Source of the DNA: Agaricus subrufescens
Lineage: Eukaryota; Basidiomycota; Agaricomycetes; Agaricales; Agaricaceae
Reading direction: 5' to 3'
NCBI GenBank assembly: GCA_029945375.1
Contig: CM057068.1
Coordinates: 310,001 to 374,000 of the forward strand
Length of the DNA: 64,000 nt
The notes under the pieces were generated by a model. The model worked only from the letters and a program-made list of their open reading frames with translations. It did no database searches and was not told the DNA's origin. Positions 10,072 through 22,803 of the stretch are shown in pieces. Made by a program: the position numbers and the translations under genes. The number at the start of each line of letters is the position of its first letter. Position 1 is the stretch's first letter.

Positions 10072-11730
10072 ATGGTGGGCCAAACCGTGACCATACCCGA
10101 CCTTCCGGTAGAATTACGAGACAACATCGTCGCTCGCCTAGACATCCGGGATGTCGTCTCGCTCAGCCTTGTACGTATCCTTCCTCATCCCTCCTTGGTT
10201 ATATTGCTGATGTACAACAAGGCCTGCAAGAGCCTCCACACTATTATGGAATCGCGACAGACATGGATGAAGTTTGCAAAGGAACTTCAATTACAGCCCC
10301 AAGTTTCCAAAATGGAAGAACCTCTCGAAGATCTTACAACACAAGAGCTACGAGACTGGACTATACGTCGTCACAAGATATCCCACTGTCTAGATTCAGG
10401 CTCACTTGCCACTTGCCACTATATTTGGGGAATAGATGACGCCCAACAAAGTGTACTACTCCCTGGAGGTCGATGGCTGTTGTTCGAGCGCTCTCTTGGC
10501 AATATCTCATACAGCGATTGTGACACGCCTCGTCCTGAGGCGCAACCGCTCATTAGTCTAGGAGATGTAGAGCAAGGTTATATCAGAACACAGTTCGTCG
10601 TATGGAGGGATCCAGATTCATCTCGGCTTACTCTCAGAGTAGCGGTCCTTTACTGGTACGATCGTAAGTTTGCCGTCAGAGTTCCAACTTAACTTGACAA
10701 TTTATCAAAAATTGGACATGCAGGGGAAAATGCTCAACGAAGCTACCAAGCCCATTTTTGTAAAATTGATCTGATCGGACATGGTTCCTCCGTGAAACTA
10801 ATGGCGGAGCGCATCCATGTGTACCAAGGGAATTTTTCCATTAGGGCGACCTCGGGTGAAGCTATACGAGGAGAACATTTCTATCAAATCCATCACGTTC
10901 AAATTTACGGGTGTAGTCCGAGGCTTCTAAATCGCCGCATAATTTTGGAGATTGTCAAGTACGAAAGTGGCTCACCTGTGGTCCATCAAGTAAGACTTGT
11001 TAATTTTTATTACTCTCTTCATGTAAGCTGGCACTATTTCTCTTATTAGGAGGTGTAAACTTATCACACTTCCCAGAGATGGCGCCTCGATGTCCTTCCT
11101 GATGGTAGAATCGTTGTCAGTGGTGCCACCGGAGTTGTTATATATCCAAACCCACTTCCAATCGTTGAGAATAAGATAACGACGCTGGCTCCATCACTTG
11201 TCATAAAAAATGTGGGCTACTCAATGCGTGGCGGTCCTGTGCACATGTCCGAGTGGTACTGTGGTTTGGAATCAAGTATGGCTGTTTATGGTGCTTCGGG
11301 TAAACGGATGATAGCGGTTTGGGTTCCGCATGATGGATCGCCTCCGATGAAAAAGATAATTGCTGAAATTACGCCCAACAATGCTGGTTGCTGCACTCTC
11401 GGGCTCTTTCATGGTGTGAGCATGGTTTCGCGAGGCTGTATCAATATTTTCAGCTACCCTTGGGGGGACTCTCAGAGCCAAACCGACTCAGGATGGCCGA
11501 CAGCGCGGGTGTTCAAGATAGAGCCACACCAAGATGATGCTAAATATGATTTAGAGGTGGCCGAGGGTGGTGTTATTGATGATGATGTTGATGAAGAGGG
11601 CTCAATTTTTGAGGCCGAGAGATGGGAAACTGATGGCGTAGAGATACTGCATTTCAACGAAGAACTTGGCCGAACAATTATTAGGGATAGGGATTGCGGA
11701 TTTTTTGTACTTGATGTTGTAGCGGAATAA
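10072..11730 (+). CDS. F-box protein, tandem paralog 1
   Basis: Four exons: 10072-10170, 10222-10663, 10724-11032 less ten (ends 11022), and 11077-11730; 497 residues. The N-terminal F-box (about residues 6-45) reads IPDLPVELRDNIV, then a Leu-rich segment ending LSLACKSL. Its 51 nt intron interrupts the box before the conserved Cys. F-boxes bind Skp1 in SCF ubiquitin ligases. The remaining ~430 residues would be the substrate module. It has repeated short beta-strand-like blocks (VVWRDPDS, LPDGRIVVSGATG, MAVYGASGKRM) that suggest a beta-propeller-like fold (inference). A conserved acidic tail ends ELGRTIIRD..FFVLDVV. The start is the ATG that puts the F-box at the N-terminus and matches both paralogs. 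The family is expanded in Agaricomycetes; the target is unknown. Confidence 0.8.
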
Positions 11731-11942
11731 CGTCGAGCGTTGTGCAGGCTCTACGGGGATCAATTGTGATGACTTCAATTACGGCATGGGCTTGGCGATT
11801 GATATAAACCCCAGGCCAAGGTTTTAATCTTCCCTTGTTCTTAGCCTACGAGGCAGGTAAGCACTTTGCTACACCTGAGAACGATGGGTTAGCCTAACTT
11901 GTTTAGTGCTTCTGGATCATTGGACCAGCGTTTTCCGTTGAC

Positions 11943-13567
11943 ATGGTGGAGCAAAAAACAATTATCCTTGTTCTTCCCATAGAGTTACGAGACGATATTG
12001 TCGCTCATCTAGACATTAAGGATATCCTCTCATTTAGCCTTGTGTGTGCTCTTGCCCTTGCCATTGATCGTACTATTGATGAAAGATAAGACGTGCAAGC
12101 GATTTCGTATTATCTTGGAATCACGGCAAACATGGATGAAGCTGGCACAAGAACTTCAACTACAGCCTCAAATTTCCAAAATGGAAGAACCTCTAGATGA
12201 CTTCACAACACAAGAACTAAGGGATTGGACTCTACGTCGCCACAAAATACGCCACTGTTTCAATTCAGGTTCTCGTGCTGCATGCCATTATATTCGGGGA
12301 ACAGATGGTGCACAAAAAAGCGTATTGCTTCCTGGAGGTCGATGGTTATTCTTCGAGCGCTCTCTCGGCAAGATATTTTACACCGATTGTGATGCACCTC
12401 GTCCTGAAGTACAGTCACTCATCACCTTGGAGAATGTAGTCCCAGGTCACTTCAAAACACAATTCGTTGTATGGAGGGATCCAGATTCTCCCCGACTGAA
12501 TTTGAGAGTGGCATTTATGTATTGGTATAATCGTAAGTCCATTGTATAGGCTCCGACCAAACTCAATAATTCAGGTCGAACATGCAGGAGAAGACGGGAA
12601 ACGAGATTACCAGGCCTACTTTTGTAAAATTGATCTAATCGGACATAGTTCCTCTGCAAAACTCGTGGCGGAGCGCATCCATATGTACCAAGGGGGTTTT
12701 CCTAGTAGGGAGACTTCGGGTGAAGCTATACGAGGAGAATTTTTCTATCAAATCCACCACGTTCATGGATACGGGATTAGTCCAAGGCTTGTAAATCGTC
12801 ACGTTACTTTGGAGATTCTTAACTACGGAAGTGGCTCATCCGTGGTTCAACAATTGAGACTTGTTGATTTTTATTACTCTCTTCATGTAAGCCAGCATTC
12901 TGCCTCTATCGAGTAGTTGTTGACTTACCGCACTTGCCATTAGAGGTGGCGTCTTGATATCCTTCCTGATGGTAGAATCGTTGTCAGTGGTGCTACCGGA
13001 GTCGTTATATACTCGAATCCACTTTCAATAGTTGGAGGTGAGATGAAAGCACTGTCTCCATCGCTGGTCATCAAAGGCATAGGCTACACACTGCGTGGTG
13101 GACCAGTGAACATGTCTGAATGGTATTTTAGCTTGAGTTCAAGTATGGCTGTTTATGGTGCTTCGGGTAAACGGGTGGTAGCGGTTTGGATTCCGCATGA
13201 TGGAACACCGTTGATGAAAAAGACAATCGAGGAGCTTATGCCTAACAACACTGACCGATGCGTTCTCGGCCTGTTTCACTGCGTGGCCTTGAATTCGCGG
13301 GACCGTATGAGCATATTAAGCTACCCTTGGGAAGACTCTGAAGATCAGACAGGTTCCGTAGGGATGACGGGAAGGACGTTTACCATAGAGCAGGATCAAG
13401 ATGATGGTACCTATGATGTCGATGGGATGGATTATGCTGAAAGAGATTCTGGTGCTGACGAAGGGGTATCTGATGCCTGGGACGTTCGGTACTTCAGTGA
13501 GGAATTGGGCCGAGCGATTATCCGGGATTGGGATCGTGGCTATTTCGTAGTTGATATAGTAGAGTAG
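11943..13567 (+). CDS. F-box protein, tandem paralog 2
   Basis: Exons 11943-12041, 12091-12532, 12588-12886, 12944-13567; 487 residues. Exon 1 (99 nt), exon 2 (442 nt) and exon 3 (299 nt) have exactly the lengths of paralog 1 and all introns keep phase, so the genes are recent duplicates with the same architecture. F-box at residues ~8-45 (LPIELRDDIV, then LKDILSFSL-type helix). The C-terminal region keeps the LPDGRIVVSGATG and MAVYGASGKRV blocks and the acidic tail. The 49 nt first intron starts GTGTGTGC. It is followed by the 102 bp block that ends the duplicated unit. It probably acts as an SCF adaptor; the substrate is unknown. Confidence 0.8.
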
Positions 13568-13713
13568 GCATGTGCCTACTATACATGAACTAGTCATCGG
13601 CAAATGATATTCTGTTGCGCCCCTTTTGATGTAGCGGTTACCTGGCTGCCGAGATATGTAAAGCCACGCGCTGACAGGGGTAGGTCTAACGAGCACACGG
13701 ATCAGAGGTTGAA

Positions 13714-13932
13714 ATGTTCATGATAGAGCAACATCAAGATGATGCTAAATATGATTTAGAGGTAGAGGGTGGTGTTATTGATGAGGACATTAACGAAGAG
13801 AACTCGGCTTTTGATGCCGAGAGATGGGATGTTGATGGCGTAGAGATACTGAATTTCAATGAAGAACTTGGTCGAAAAGTTACTAGGGATAGGCGTTGCG
13901 GATTTTTTGTACTTGACGTTATAGCGCTATGA
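13714..13932 (+). pseudogene. Orphan C-terminal fragment of F-box paralog
   Basis: 72 codons closely matching the last ~70 residues of paralog 1 (IEQHQDDAKYDLEVE; GFFVLDV near the end). No F-box or upstream exons are present. It begins exactly at the duplication junction, so it is a by-product of the unequal exchange that created paralog 3. The ATG at its start is fortuitous. Confidence 0.85.
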
Positions 13933-14148
13933 GTGTCGAACGTTGTGCTGCCTCTGCGGGGATCGTGATAAAATTGATTACGGCATGATTGTGGCGGTAA
14001 ATATAAACCTAGACCAGGGTTTAAATCAGGTTTAAATCTTCCCTTATTCTACATCTACGAGGCAGGTAAGCAATTTGTTACACTTGACTACGATGAGTTA
14101 GCTTAAGTTGCTGGAAGGCTTCTGGCTCTTGGACCAGCAATCGCCGTT

Positions 14149-15734
14149 ATGGTGGAGCAAAAAACATCCATCCTTGATCTTCCCATAGAGTTACGAGACA
14201 GTATTGTCGATCATCTAGACGTTAAGGACATCCTCTCGCTCAGCCTTGTGTGTGCACTTGCCGTTACCGTTGATCATACTATTGATGAAAGATAAGACGT
14301 GCAAGCTATTTCATGTTATCTGGGAATCACGGCAAAGATGGGTGAAATTGGCGCAAGAACTTCAACTACAACCCCAAATTTCCAGAATGGAAGAACCTCT
14401 CGAAGATTTCACGACACAAGAACTAAGGGATTGGATTCTACGTCGCCACAAAATACGCCACTGTCTCGACTCAGGTTCTCGTGCCGTAGGCCATCACATT
14501 CGGGGAGTAAGTGGTGGACGAAAAAATGTATCGCTCCCTGGAGGCCGATGGTTATTGTTCGAGAGCTATCCCGGCACAATAGCTTACGCAGATTGTGATG
14601 CACCTCGTCCTGAAGTAAAGTTGCTCATCACTTTGGAAGATATAGCTCTAGGTCACAATACCCAAGTGGTGTGGAGAGACCCGGATTCTCCTCGACTGAC
14701 TTACAGAGTGGCATTTCTATATTGGTATTATCGTAAGTCCGTTGTATGAGTTCCAACTAAACTCAATAATTCAAGCTGAACATGCAGGAGAAGACGAGAT
14801 GCGAGATTACTGGGCTCACTTTTATAAGATTGATCTCATCGGACATGGTTCCTCTGCGGAACTTGTGGCGGAACGCATCCATCTGTACCAGGGGATTATT
14901 GCTCGTATAGAAACTTCAGGCGAAGCTATACGAGGAGAATATTTCTATCAAATTCACCACCTTCCTGCAACCGTTTCTTCAACTCCTCACGTTACTTTGA
15001 AGATTCTTAACTATGGGAATGGCTCATCCGTGGCTCAGCAATTAAGACTTGTTGATTTTTATGACTGTCTCTATGTAAGCCGGCATTCCGTCTCCATTGA
15101 GTAGATGTTGACTTGCCGCGATTGTTAGAGGTGGCGCCTTGATGTCCTTCCTGATGGTAGAATTGTTGTCAGTGGTGCCTCCGGAGTCGTCATATACCCG
15201 AATCCACTTTCAGCTATTGGAGGTGAGATGAGGACACTGTCTCCATTGCTGGCCATCAGAAGCTTAGGCTGCTCACTGCATAATGAACCAGTGAACGTGT
15301 CTAAATGGTATTCTAGCTTGAATTCGAATATGGCTGTTTATGGTGCTCCGGGTAAACGGATGAAAGCGGTTTTGGTTCCGCATGATGGGGGGCAGCTGAT
15401 GGAGAGGACAATTGGGAAGCTTGTGCCCAACGACACTGCCCGATGCGCTCGAGTCGGCCTGTTTCACAGCGTTTCCATGAATTCGCGGGACCGTATGAGC
15501 ATTTGGTTGCACCCTTGGGGAGACTTTGAAGACCAGACAGGTTCCATAGGGATGACCAGAAGGATATTTACCATAGAGCGAGAACAAGATGATGGTGGCG
15601 ATGGGTTACAGTATGGGCGGGGATATTCTGGGGAACGTGATGCCTGGGATGTTGTGTACTTCAGTGAGGAATTGGGTCGCGCGATTATGGCTGATCCTAT
15701 GTGTGGCTATTTTGTAGTTGATATAGTAGTGTAA
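14149..15734 (+). CDS. F-box protein, tandem paralog 3
   Basis: Exons 14149-14247, 14297-14732, 14788-15074, 15129-15734; 475 residues. The sequence and splice pattern follow paralog 2 (first exon again 99 nt, first intron again 49 nt), with small in-frame deletions in exons 2, 3 and 4. F-box at residues ~8-45 (LPIELRDSIV). Downstream blocks LPDGRIVVSGASG and MAVYGAPGKRM are kept, and the tail ends GYFVVDIVV. It arose with the second unit of the tandem duplication. The frame is open throughout, so it is probably functional. Role: likely SCF substrate adaptor (family knowledge); substrate unknown. Confidence 0.8.
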
Positions 15735-15896
15735 GTATGCGCCTCTATTCGTTGCGCCCCTTTTGATGTAGCGGTTACCTGGCTGCCGAGATACGCAAAG
15801 CCACGCGCCGACAGGGGTTGGTCGAACGAACACACGGATCAGAGGTTGAAATTACGTACAAAAACAAACTTGAGCACCCACGCGGCGACCACTGTC

Positions 15897-18800
15897 ATGT
15901 GGAGACTTTCTGGCCGAGTTTGGTCACCCAGGCTCTCAGCTCTAGCGCGCGTTCGCAGGCCGATAGCACGGCCCGTATTATCATTTCCACCACCCACCTC
16001 CTATCTTGCTTATAATCTTGTACCGTCCAAAAGACCATTTTCGGCCTCAAGAAACGTTGCAACGTCAACTGCTAGGACCGCTCTGACCGACGACATGGGT
16101 GCGAAAGGGACACACACTGTTGATACGACGCTGCGCCTCCAGAACATCAGGAGGTTGATGAGACAGGGAGATATCGATGTCGATGCGTATGTTATACCTA
16201 GTGAAGATCAGCGTACGTGACATGGCATGACGGATGTTACTGGTGTTTTGGAACCGCTGATCGTGATCTTTGTAGATTCGAGCGAGTATCTGGCCGATTG
16301 CGACAAGAGGAGAGCCTTCATTTCTGGGTTCAACGGGTCCGCTGGTGCGTAAGAGTGCGAAATACGGTAGTTCATACTAATCTCGGCCTAGGTTGTGCTG
16401 TTGTCACTCGCACGGAGGCTTATCTCTTCACGGATGGGAGGTACTTTTTACAAGCTGAGAAACAGTTGGATTCGTACGCCCTGTTCTATTGTCGAAGTTT
16501 GGACCGATGACGTACCTACCTCCACAGGAATTGGACTCTGATGAAGCAGGGTCTGCCAGGTACGTCAACATCGTATTTACTCTGTCATATTGATCAACCG
16601 ATCCCAGATGTTCCAACCTGGCAGGAATTCTTGTACAAGGTGGATTCAGCCCTCGACGATATCTGGAATAGCGCTCATATATTGTTAGAAATTACCCAAC
16701 AAGAGCAAGATTGGAGTTGATGCAACCTTGATCACTGCCCGTGTGTTCCACGTCATCCCTTCTTCCCACCAATATTTTGATACAAAACACTTTGTAGAGG
16801 ATGCGGTTTCGCTCCAAAAGAATCTTGAACAGAACGACTCAAAACTCGTTCCTGTGCCTAAGAACCTTGTTGACGAAATCTGGAGTGACCGTCCCGCTAG
16901 GCGGCTCAACCCTGTCATCCACCTGGATGAGAAATACTCAGGTGAGTATCATCCAGCTCTGCCAGTTGTTTTACTCATTACCATCCCTGTAAAGGTCAAT
17001 CTTCTGCTGACAAAATTGCGAATGTCAGAGAAGAGATGAAGAAGAAGAAAGCCAAAGCGGTTATAGTCACAATGCTCGATGAAGTTGCTTGGTTGTTCAA
17101 TCTTCGTGGTTCCGATATTGAGTATAACCCGGGTGTGTCATATGTCGTTTATTGGTTGGATATTTGAGTTCTGATTCATCCGCCTAGTGTTCTTCTCGTA
17201 TGCCATTGTGACGGAGAACAAGGTCAGTTTGTTTGTAAATGCCAATCAGCTCGACCAAAGAGCGCACAAATACCTTGACGGCGTTACCGATTTGCATCCA
17301 TATGAGGCGTTCCTGCCTACCTTGCGGGAAGTTGCAGGTGGCCTTCAGCTCAATAGGGAGAATGTACGTTCAGTTCCTCATTTTACAAATTGTGTTCCTT
17401 ATATGCGCATTTAGCCGATTTGGGTAGGAGATAAAGCATCTTGGGCAGTAACCGAAGCAATAGGACAGGATCGCTATCTGATTGCTCGATCGCCTCTTAA
17501 TGATCTTAAATCTATCAAGAATGCCACAGAATTAGAGGGATTCAGGCAATCGCATATCAGAGATGGTATCGCTCTTGCGAGATACTTTGCTTGGTTGGAA
17601 GAACAGCTGGAGAATGGTGTCGTGTTGAATGAGAGCCAAGGCGCTGATCGGTTGAAACAATTCCGGTCGTACGTTTGGCTTTTTGATTGTATGGAATCAT
17701 GTTGATATTTTGTCAGAGAACTGGATTTGTTCAAGGGGCTCTCGTTCGACACTATATCTTCCGCTGGTCCTAATGGCGGTGAGTTTACTCGATTTGCGGG
17801 ATGGATGCCTTCTGATAATCTCATCGCGAAAATTTTAGCCATAATACATTATTCGCCGGATCCTGAGGATTGTGCTGTCATCAAGAAGGACCAAGTATGT
17901 ATTCAAAAGATAGAGTTTCAGGCTATTGACTTCCCTTACTAGATTTACCTCTGTGATTCAGGAGGTTCGGCTCTGATTTCTAAAGTTTTGACACTTAAAG
18001 CTAATGTTGGTCTCTACCTAGCACAATTTTTGGATGGGACCACTGATGTCACTCGAACCTGGGTGAGTATGATTCACTGTGTTCTTTGCGCAACGCTTAT
18101 TGACTCTGAATAGCACTTTGGTACACCCACAAAGGCTGAGAAGAACGCCTTTACTCGAGTATTGCAGGGTCATATCGCAATTGATACTGCAGTATTCCCT
18201 ACTGGAACGACAGGCTTCGTGATGTAGGTCTTGCTTATTTTTCTTTCCACATCCCACTGAAATGTGGTTCAGAGATGCTTGGGCACGAAGGTATTTATGG
18301 AAGGATGGACTTGACTACCGGTAAATAAATGATTCCTCTACCTATGTGGAGATACCGAGCTGATGTATATGCAAGTCACGGAACCGGACACGGCGTTGGT
18401 CACTTTTTAAATGTGCATGAAGGTCCACATGGGATTGGTGTGCGCATCGGTAAGTTGATGTCACAGGGATTGCCTGAAACAATAGTAACCCCTCTCCGCA
18501 GCTTATAATGCTGCTCCTCTGAAGGCCGGTATGACGTTATCTAACGAGCCCGGTTATTACGAGGACGGTCAGTACGGCGTTCGTATTGAGAACATTGTTC
18601 TCGTCAGGGATGTTCAACTGGCGAATAATTTCGGGAATAAAGGATATCTTGGATTCGAGAGTGTTACAATGTACGTCCCCTCTGCGAACAATGTCTCCTC
18701 TTTGGCAGTTGTTTCCTTTTGTTGATCCCATTTCCAGGTGCCCTATGCATAAGAAGTTAATTGACATGGAACTATTAAGCGTCGATGAGAAGAAATGGGT

Positions 18801-18900
18801 CAACGAGTATCACGGTAAAGTTTGGGACAAGGTTTCGCCGTTTTTGCAACATGATAAGAGGGCGTTAGAGTGGTTGAGGAGAGAGACGACGGCTTTGTAA
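15897..18900 (+). CDS. ampp: Xaa-Pro aminopeptidase P (M24B), mitochondrial-type leader
   Basis: 18 exons (15897-16212, 16276-16344, 16392-16473, 16528-16559, 16608-16639, 16689-16941, 16995-17132, 17188-17363, 17415-17668, 17717-17778, 17839-17894, 17943-17964, 18022-18062, 18114-18223, 18273-18320, 18376-18449, 18502-18670, 18738-18900), all phases consistent, 698 residues. It removes N-terminal residues that precede proline. Two creatinase-like N-domains ([19 protein letters not shown]) precede the pita-bread catalytic domain. Metal ligands: both Asp in LDGTTDVTR, His in HGTGHGVGH, Glu in SNEPGYY and Glu in GVRIENI. The first ~60 residues are Arg/Ser-rich, lack early acidic residues and contain RPFSAS, an R-10-like presequence cleavage motif. 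An in-frame ATG at 16095 would give a cytosolic form. The family's usual length is ~620; the excess is the leader. Confidence 0.92.
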
Positions 18901-19293
18901 ATTCTGGCCAGGGACGGATACTCCGAAATCGACACAGACAATCGAGGGAAAAAAGAAACAGATTCGGTTTTTGTTTCTTCTATGTCCGGACAATGATGGT
19001 ACCGGTGATGAAGAAGCATACATATATGTATATGTAGAACTTGAATATGATCGATATTCCGGATGTATTTATCCCCGTACGATAAGAATTGAATCTCGGA
19101 ATCATCAGAGTTAAAGACCGTCGTCTTTACTTTTGATTATTTTATCCGAAGGTGGACTGCGCTCGATTTGTTTGGCTTTGTGGGGGCAACACGCTATCTA
19201 CACACTGCTTCTGCGCATGTTTACCTGACTACACCCACTTTCCTCCGCTCTTTCTTTACACGTTTCCCCTCCCAAACAACCATTTTCTGGCAA
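18901..19293. other. Intergenic: aminopeptidase 3' end and helicase promoter
   Basis: AT-rich with no coding signal. It holds the terminator of the aminopeptidase gene and the upstream region of the helicase, with pyrimidine-rich runs at 19200-19290 just before the ATG. Confidence 0.5.
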
Positions 19294-22200
19294 ATGCCTT
19301 TACCACCAAAGTTTTGTCGCTATATCATTGTCGGCGACTGTCCCTGGGGAGAGAGGTGTAAATTTAGACATGACATCGTAGGGTGCTCTTGCGGTCTGGC
19401 TATCCAGCAAGAGAACCTGAGGGGCCATCAGAGAGGAAAGAGGCATAAATTGTTGTTGGCTGAGCTGCAGGCCAGGATAGAGGCGGCAGGGTCGTTGACC
19501 GAGGGGAATGTGCCTGTAAGTCCTTTTTTCCTTTGTCAATCCATTTCCTGCACTTCTACAGCTCAATGACCGTCTCTGTGATTTAGCCTCCACCCAATAC
19601 TATTGGCACAAATGGTTCTCTGCACGATACGAAACGGTGCCCGAGGTGCAGGAAGTACATTCTTGCATCACAGTATGACCTACACATGGACGGACATGCG
19701 CAGCAGCAACGAATGCGTGATTACCAAAATACTATAGTTGGAAATGAGCAGGATAAAGGTGGGATTGCGGTGAATTGGAAGACTGGTGTTGATTTTGCTG
19801 TTGTGTTGCCCGATACGGTTGTGGAAGTTGAAGTTGAGGTGACCAATACGAATCAACATCCAGTCTCATTGGGGACCTATCATACTAGTCAAAAGGGATC
19901 TGAAGAGCTTAAATTGTACGTTTTCTTCCTAGCCTTTTTGTGCTTCTGGTGGAGAACTCGATGACGATCTTATCACAGTTTTACTGCGCGCTTGAAAGGC
20001 AAATCCCGTATCGTTCGACCTAATGTCCCTCGGACAGTGAAGGTTCGCTTCATAGCGTCTGATGTTGGGAGATACGAGGGTTCACTCGAGTTATTCTTCG
20101 TTCATACACACCCGAGGAATGTCTTTCTCATCACGCGCAAATTATTCGCTACTGTTGGAGATCCAGAACTTCATGATCGACTTGGCCCAGAAGTTCCGTA
20201 TACTAGGAACAGAGGACCGGCCATGAATCTTACAGGCAAGATAGTACCTTCCACGCGGCCTCCCGAGTGGACAAAGACGCAATGGCGGGAAAGATTACCC
20301 AAGTATGAGGTACCGACGTACGTTATTGACGCGGCATTCCGAAAGGAGTCTGGCAATGCGGTGCAAAATGTGAGGAGACTGATGCCTCAGACATTCAATG
20401 CTCAAACGTACGGTGATTGGTTCCAATATATCTTGTATGTGGAAGAAGAACAGATGAGGTGGGTTTTAAATCCTTTTTCCTGTTTTGTGACTGTTTTAAT
20501 TCAAAGATATGTAGGCAAGATTTATTGGCGTATGCGATGGCAGGAGTTGAGATTAAGCCGAATTATCCTCGATACGAGTAAGTACGTTCATAGCATTTGA
20601 CGGAAGCATGGCTAACAGTATTGTACAGTTTGGAAGTCAAGGGTCTTGCCGAGGGTCGTCCATCAGTACTCATCGGCGACTTCATTCTAGTAAGTCCCGC
20701 AGGTGAAGGCGACGACGGGACCGAACGCAAGTGGTATGAAGGCCGCGTCCACAAAGTTTTTCGTGATCGCGTCAGCCTTCGTTTCGGTGACGACTTCAAC
20801 ACGTACCGCGGTACGAAATTCGATGTGCAGTTTGTCTTCAATCGAATTTCGTACCGGAGGATGTACCATATCTTGAAGAATGGCTTCAATCCTAAGAGGC
20901 TGTTATTCCCCGAACCTGAGCACATACGTGGTGTCCAGCCCCCGACGACTGCTCAAAGAGAGGATTTGGTGCTGTGTAATAGGCAGCTCGAAGGTGATGA
21001 TGAGCAGTTGGGAGCTGTCGCAGCGATTACGAATATGAGTCCTGGAAGTGCCCCATTTATTGTTTTTGGACCGTACGTCATCCCTGTTTTGATCGTGTCG
21101 TATCATCAAACGCCCCTTCTAGTCCTGGCACGGGAAAGACTGTCACACTTGTTGAAGCTATGCAACAGATTCTAAACGCGAACCCTAATAATCGCATCCT
21201 CGCATGCGCCCCTAGCAATTCCGCTGCAGATCTTCTCCTTCAAAAGTTAATGCACCTCGGCACCTCTGTTGTGTTTCGACTCAACTCTATTATTCGTAAT
21301 GTTGAAGAAACTCCCAAGTCGATCAAACCTTTTTGCCTTTTGAACGAGAATACCGTGTTCGCGGTTCCACAACTAGAACAGCTGGCCAAATATCGCGTGG
21401 TTGTGTCGACGTGTCTTTCTGGTGGTGTACCTGCGAGTATAGGCCTTAAGCGGGGCCATTTTACTCATATCTTCATTGACGAGGCTGGGCAAGGGAAGGA
21501 GCCAGAGGCTATGGTTCCGATTAAGAGTATTGCCGGAAAGGATACAAACGTCATACTTGCTGGCGACAACCAGCAGCTTGGTCCGATTGTGCACTCAAGT
21601 ACGGCAAGGATGTTGGGGTTGTCGCAAAGTTATCTGGCGAGATTGATGAATTTGCCTATATATGATATCGAAGGAGAGGAAGAGGGCCCTAGTGGACATG
21701 GTGTGACGTAAGTGCGCTTTTGATCTCGTTTTGCGGAGCTGACGTGTTTACCTCGCAGTATTGTCAAACTTGTCAAGAACTTCCGCTCGCACCCGTCTAT
21801 CCTTCATTTCCCTAACGAGCAATTCTATAAATCGGAGTTGCAATCTTGTGGAGATAACGCTTTGGTTCGGAGTCTTGAAAATTGGGAAGAGGTTCCTAGG
21901 AAAGGATTCCCTATTATTTTCCATGGTGTGGTTGGGAAAGATCAACAAGAGAAGACGTCTCCGTCGTTCTTCAATCCCGATGAAGCTATCCAGGTGAAAA
22001 AATACTGTGATCTGTTGGTGAGCGATAGGAAGAATGGAATTCGTAAGTGACATTGCTTTATTATTAAAAAAAAATAGTCACGATTTGCTGGCTAGGCGCG
22101 GATGATATTGGAATTATTACCCCGTATCATGCACAGAAAATAAAGATAAAACAGCTTCTTGACAGGAACCCCAAGCTTGATGGGACGATGGTTGGAAGCG

Positions 22201-22803
22201 TTGAGCACTTCCAGGGCCAGGTGAGCATATAGTTATATTCTCGTATTACAGTTCCTCAAAGCGTACCTTACAGGAACGACGTGTTATCATCATGTCTACT
22301 GTCAGAAGTAATGAAAATTATGTTACCGCGGACATACGTAGATCTCTTGGGTTTGTTGCTGATAAACGTCGCTTCAATGGTAAGTTTTTAAACTGAAAAT
22401 CTACTCGACTTGGACCAACTTTTTTTTCCTGTTTTTAGTTGCGGTTACGCGTGCTCAAGCTCTTCTAATCGTTGTCGGGAACCCGATTCTACTCTCCCTA
22501 GACCCACTTTGGCGTGGATTCATGAATTATATATACCTTCGTGGTGGGTGGAGGGGCAAAAAAATCGATTGGGATCCCAATGTTCCTGTCGATGCAAATT
22601 TGCCTACTTCGTATGATGCCGAGAGGAAGTTGCAGGCAAGGAAGGATAGCGAGGAGATGATAACCAGATTAAGGGCTATGATAGCTAAAAAGTATGAGGA
22701 TGAGGATTTGGATATCGATACGCTAGCGGTTGATGGTGATGAAGGTGATGAGGATGGTGTTGCAGGAGCGATTGAAAGGCCCGTTATCAGGGAATATGAG
22801 TGA
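19294..22803 (+). CDS. MOV10/SDE3-like SF1 RNA helicase with zinc fingers (copy A)
   Basis: Ten exons (19294-19515, 19587-19915, 19979-20458, 20515-20577, 20629-21072, 21123-21707, 21759-22042, 22096-22220, 22274-22379, 22439-22803); 1000 residues. The N-terminus has a CCCH finger (C-x7-C-x5-C-x3-H) followed by C2H2-like motifs. The UPF1-like superfamily 1 core shows motif I GPPGTGKT, Ia [43 protein letters not shown] and [15 protein letters not shown]10/SDE3/Armitage proteins are 5'-3' RNA helicases acting in RNA silencing and retroelement control; that role here is inferred. The C-terminal ~60 residues are acidic. It is the most diverged of four copies in this window: exons 47 and 376 nt long in the others are fused into one 444 nt exon, and motif II carries GQGKEPEA instead of GQATEPEA. 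Confidence 0.88.

Larger units (their letters stand above)
11510..15852 (+). repeat. Tandem segmental duplication, two ~2.2 kb units
   Basis: Unit 1 (about 11510-13715) holds the last exon's 3' part of F-box paralog 1, the spacer, all of paralog 2 and a 102 bp block. Unit 2 (about 13716-15852) repeats the same order with an orphan C-terminal fragment, spacer, paralog 3 and the same 102 bp block (13614-13715 and 15751-15852). The right flanks of the two blocks diverge exactly at gaaat, marking the junction. Confidence 0.85.
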
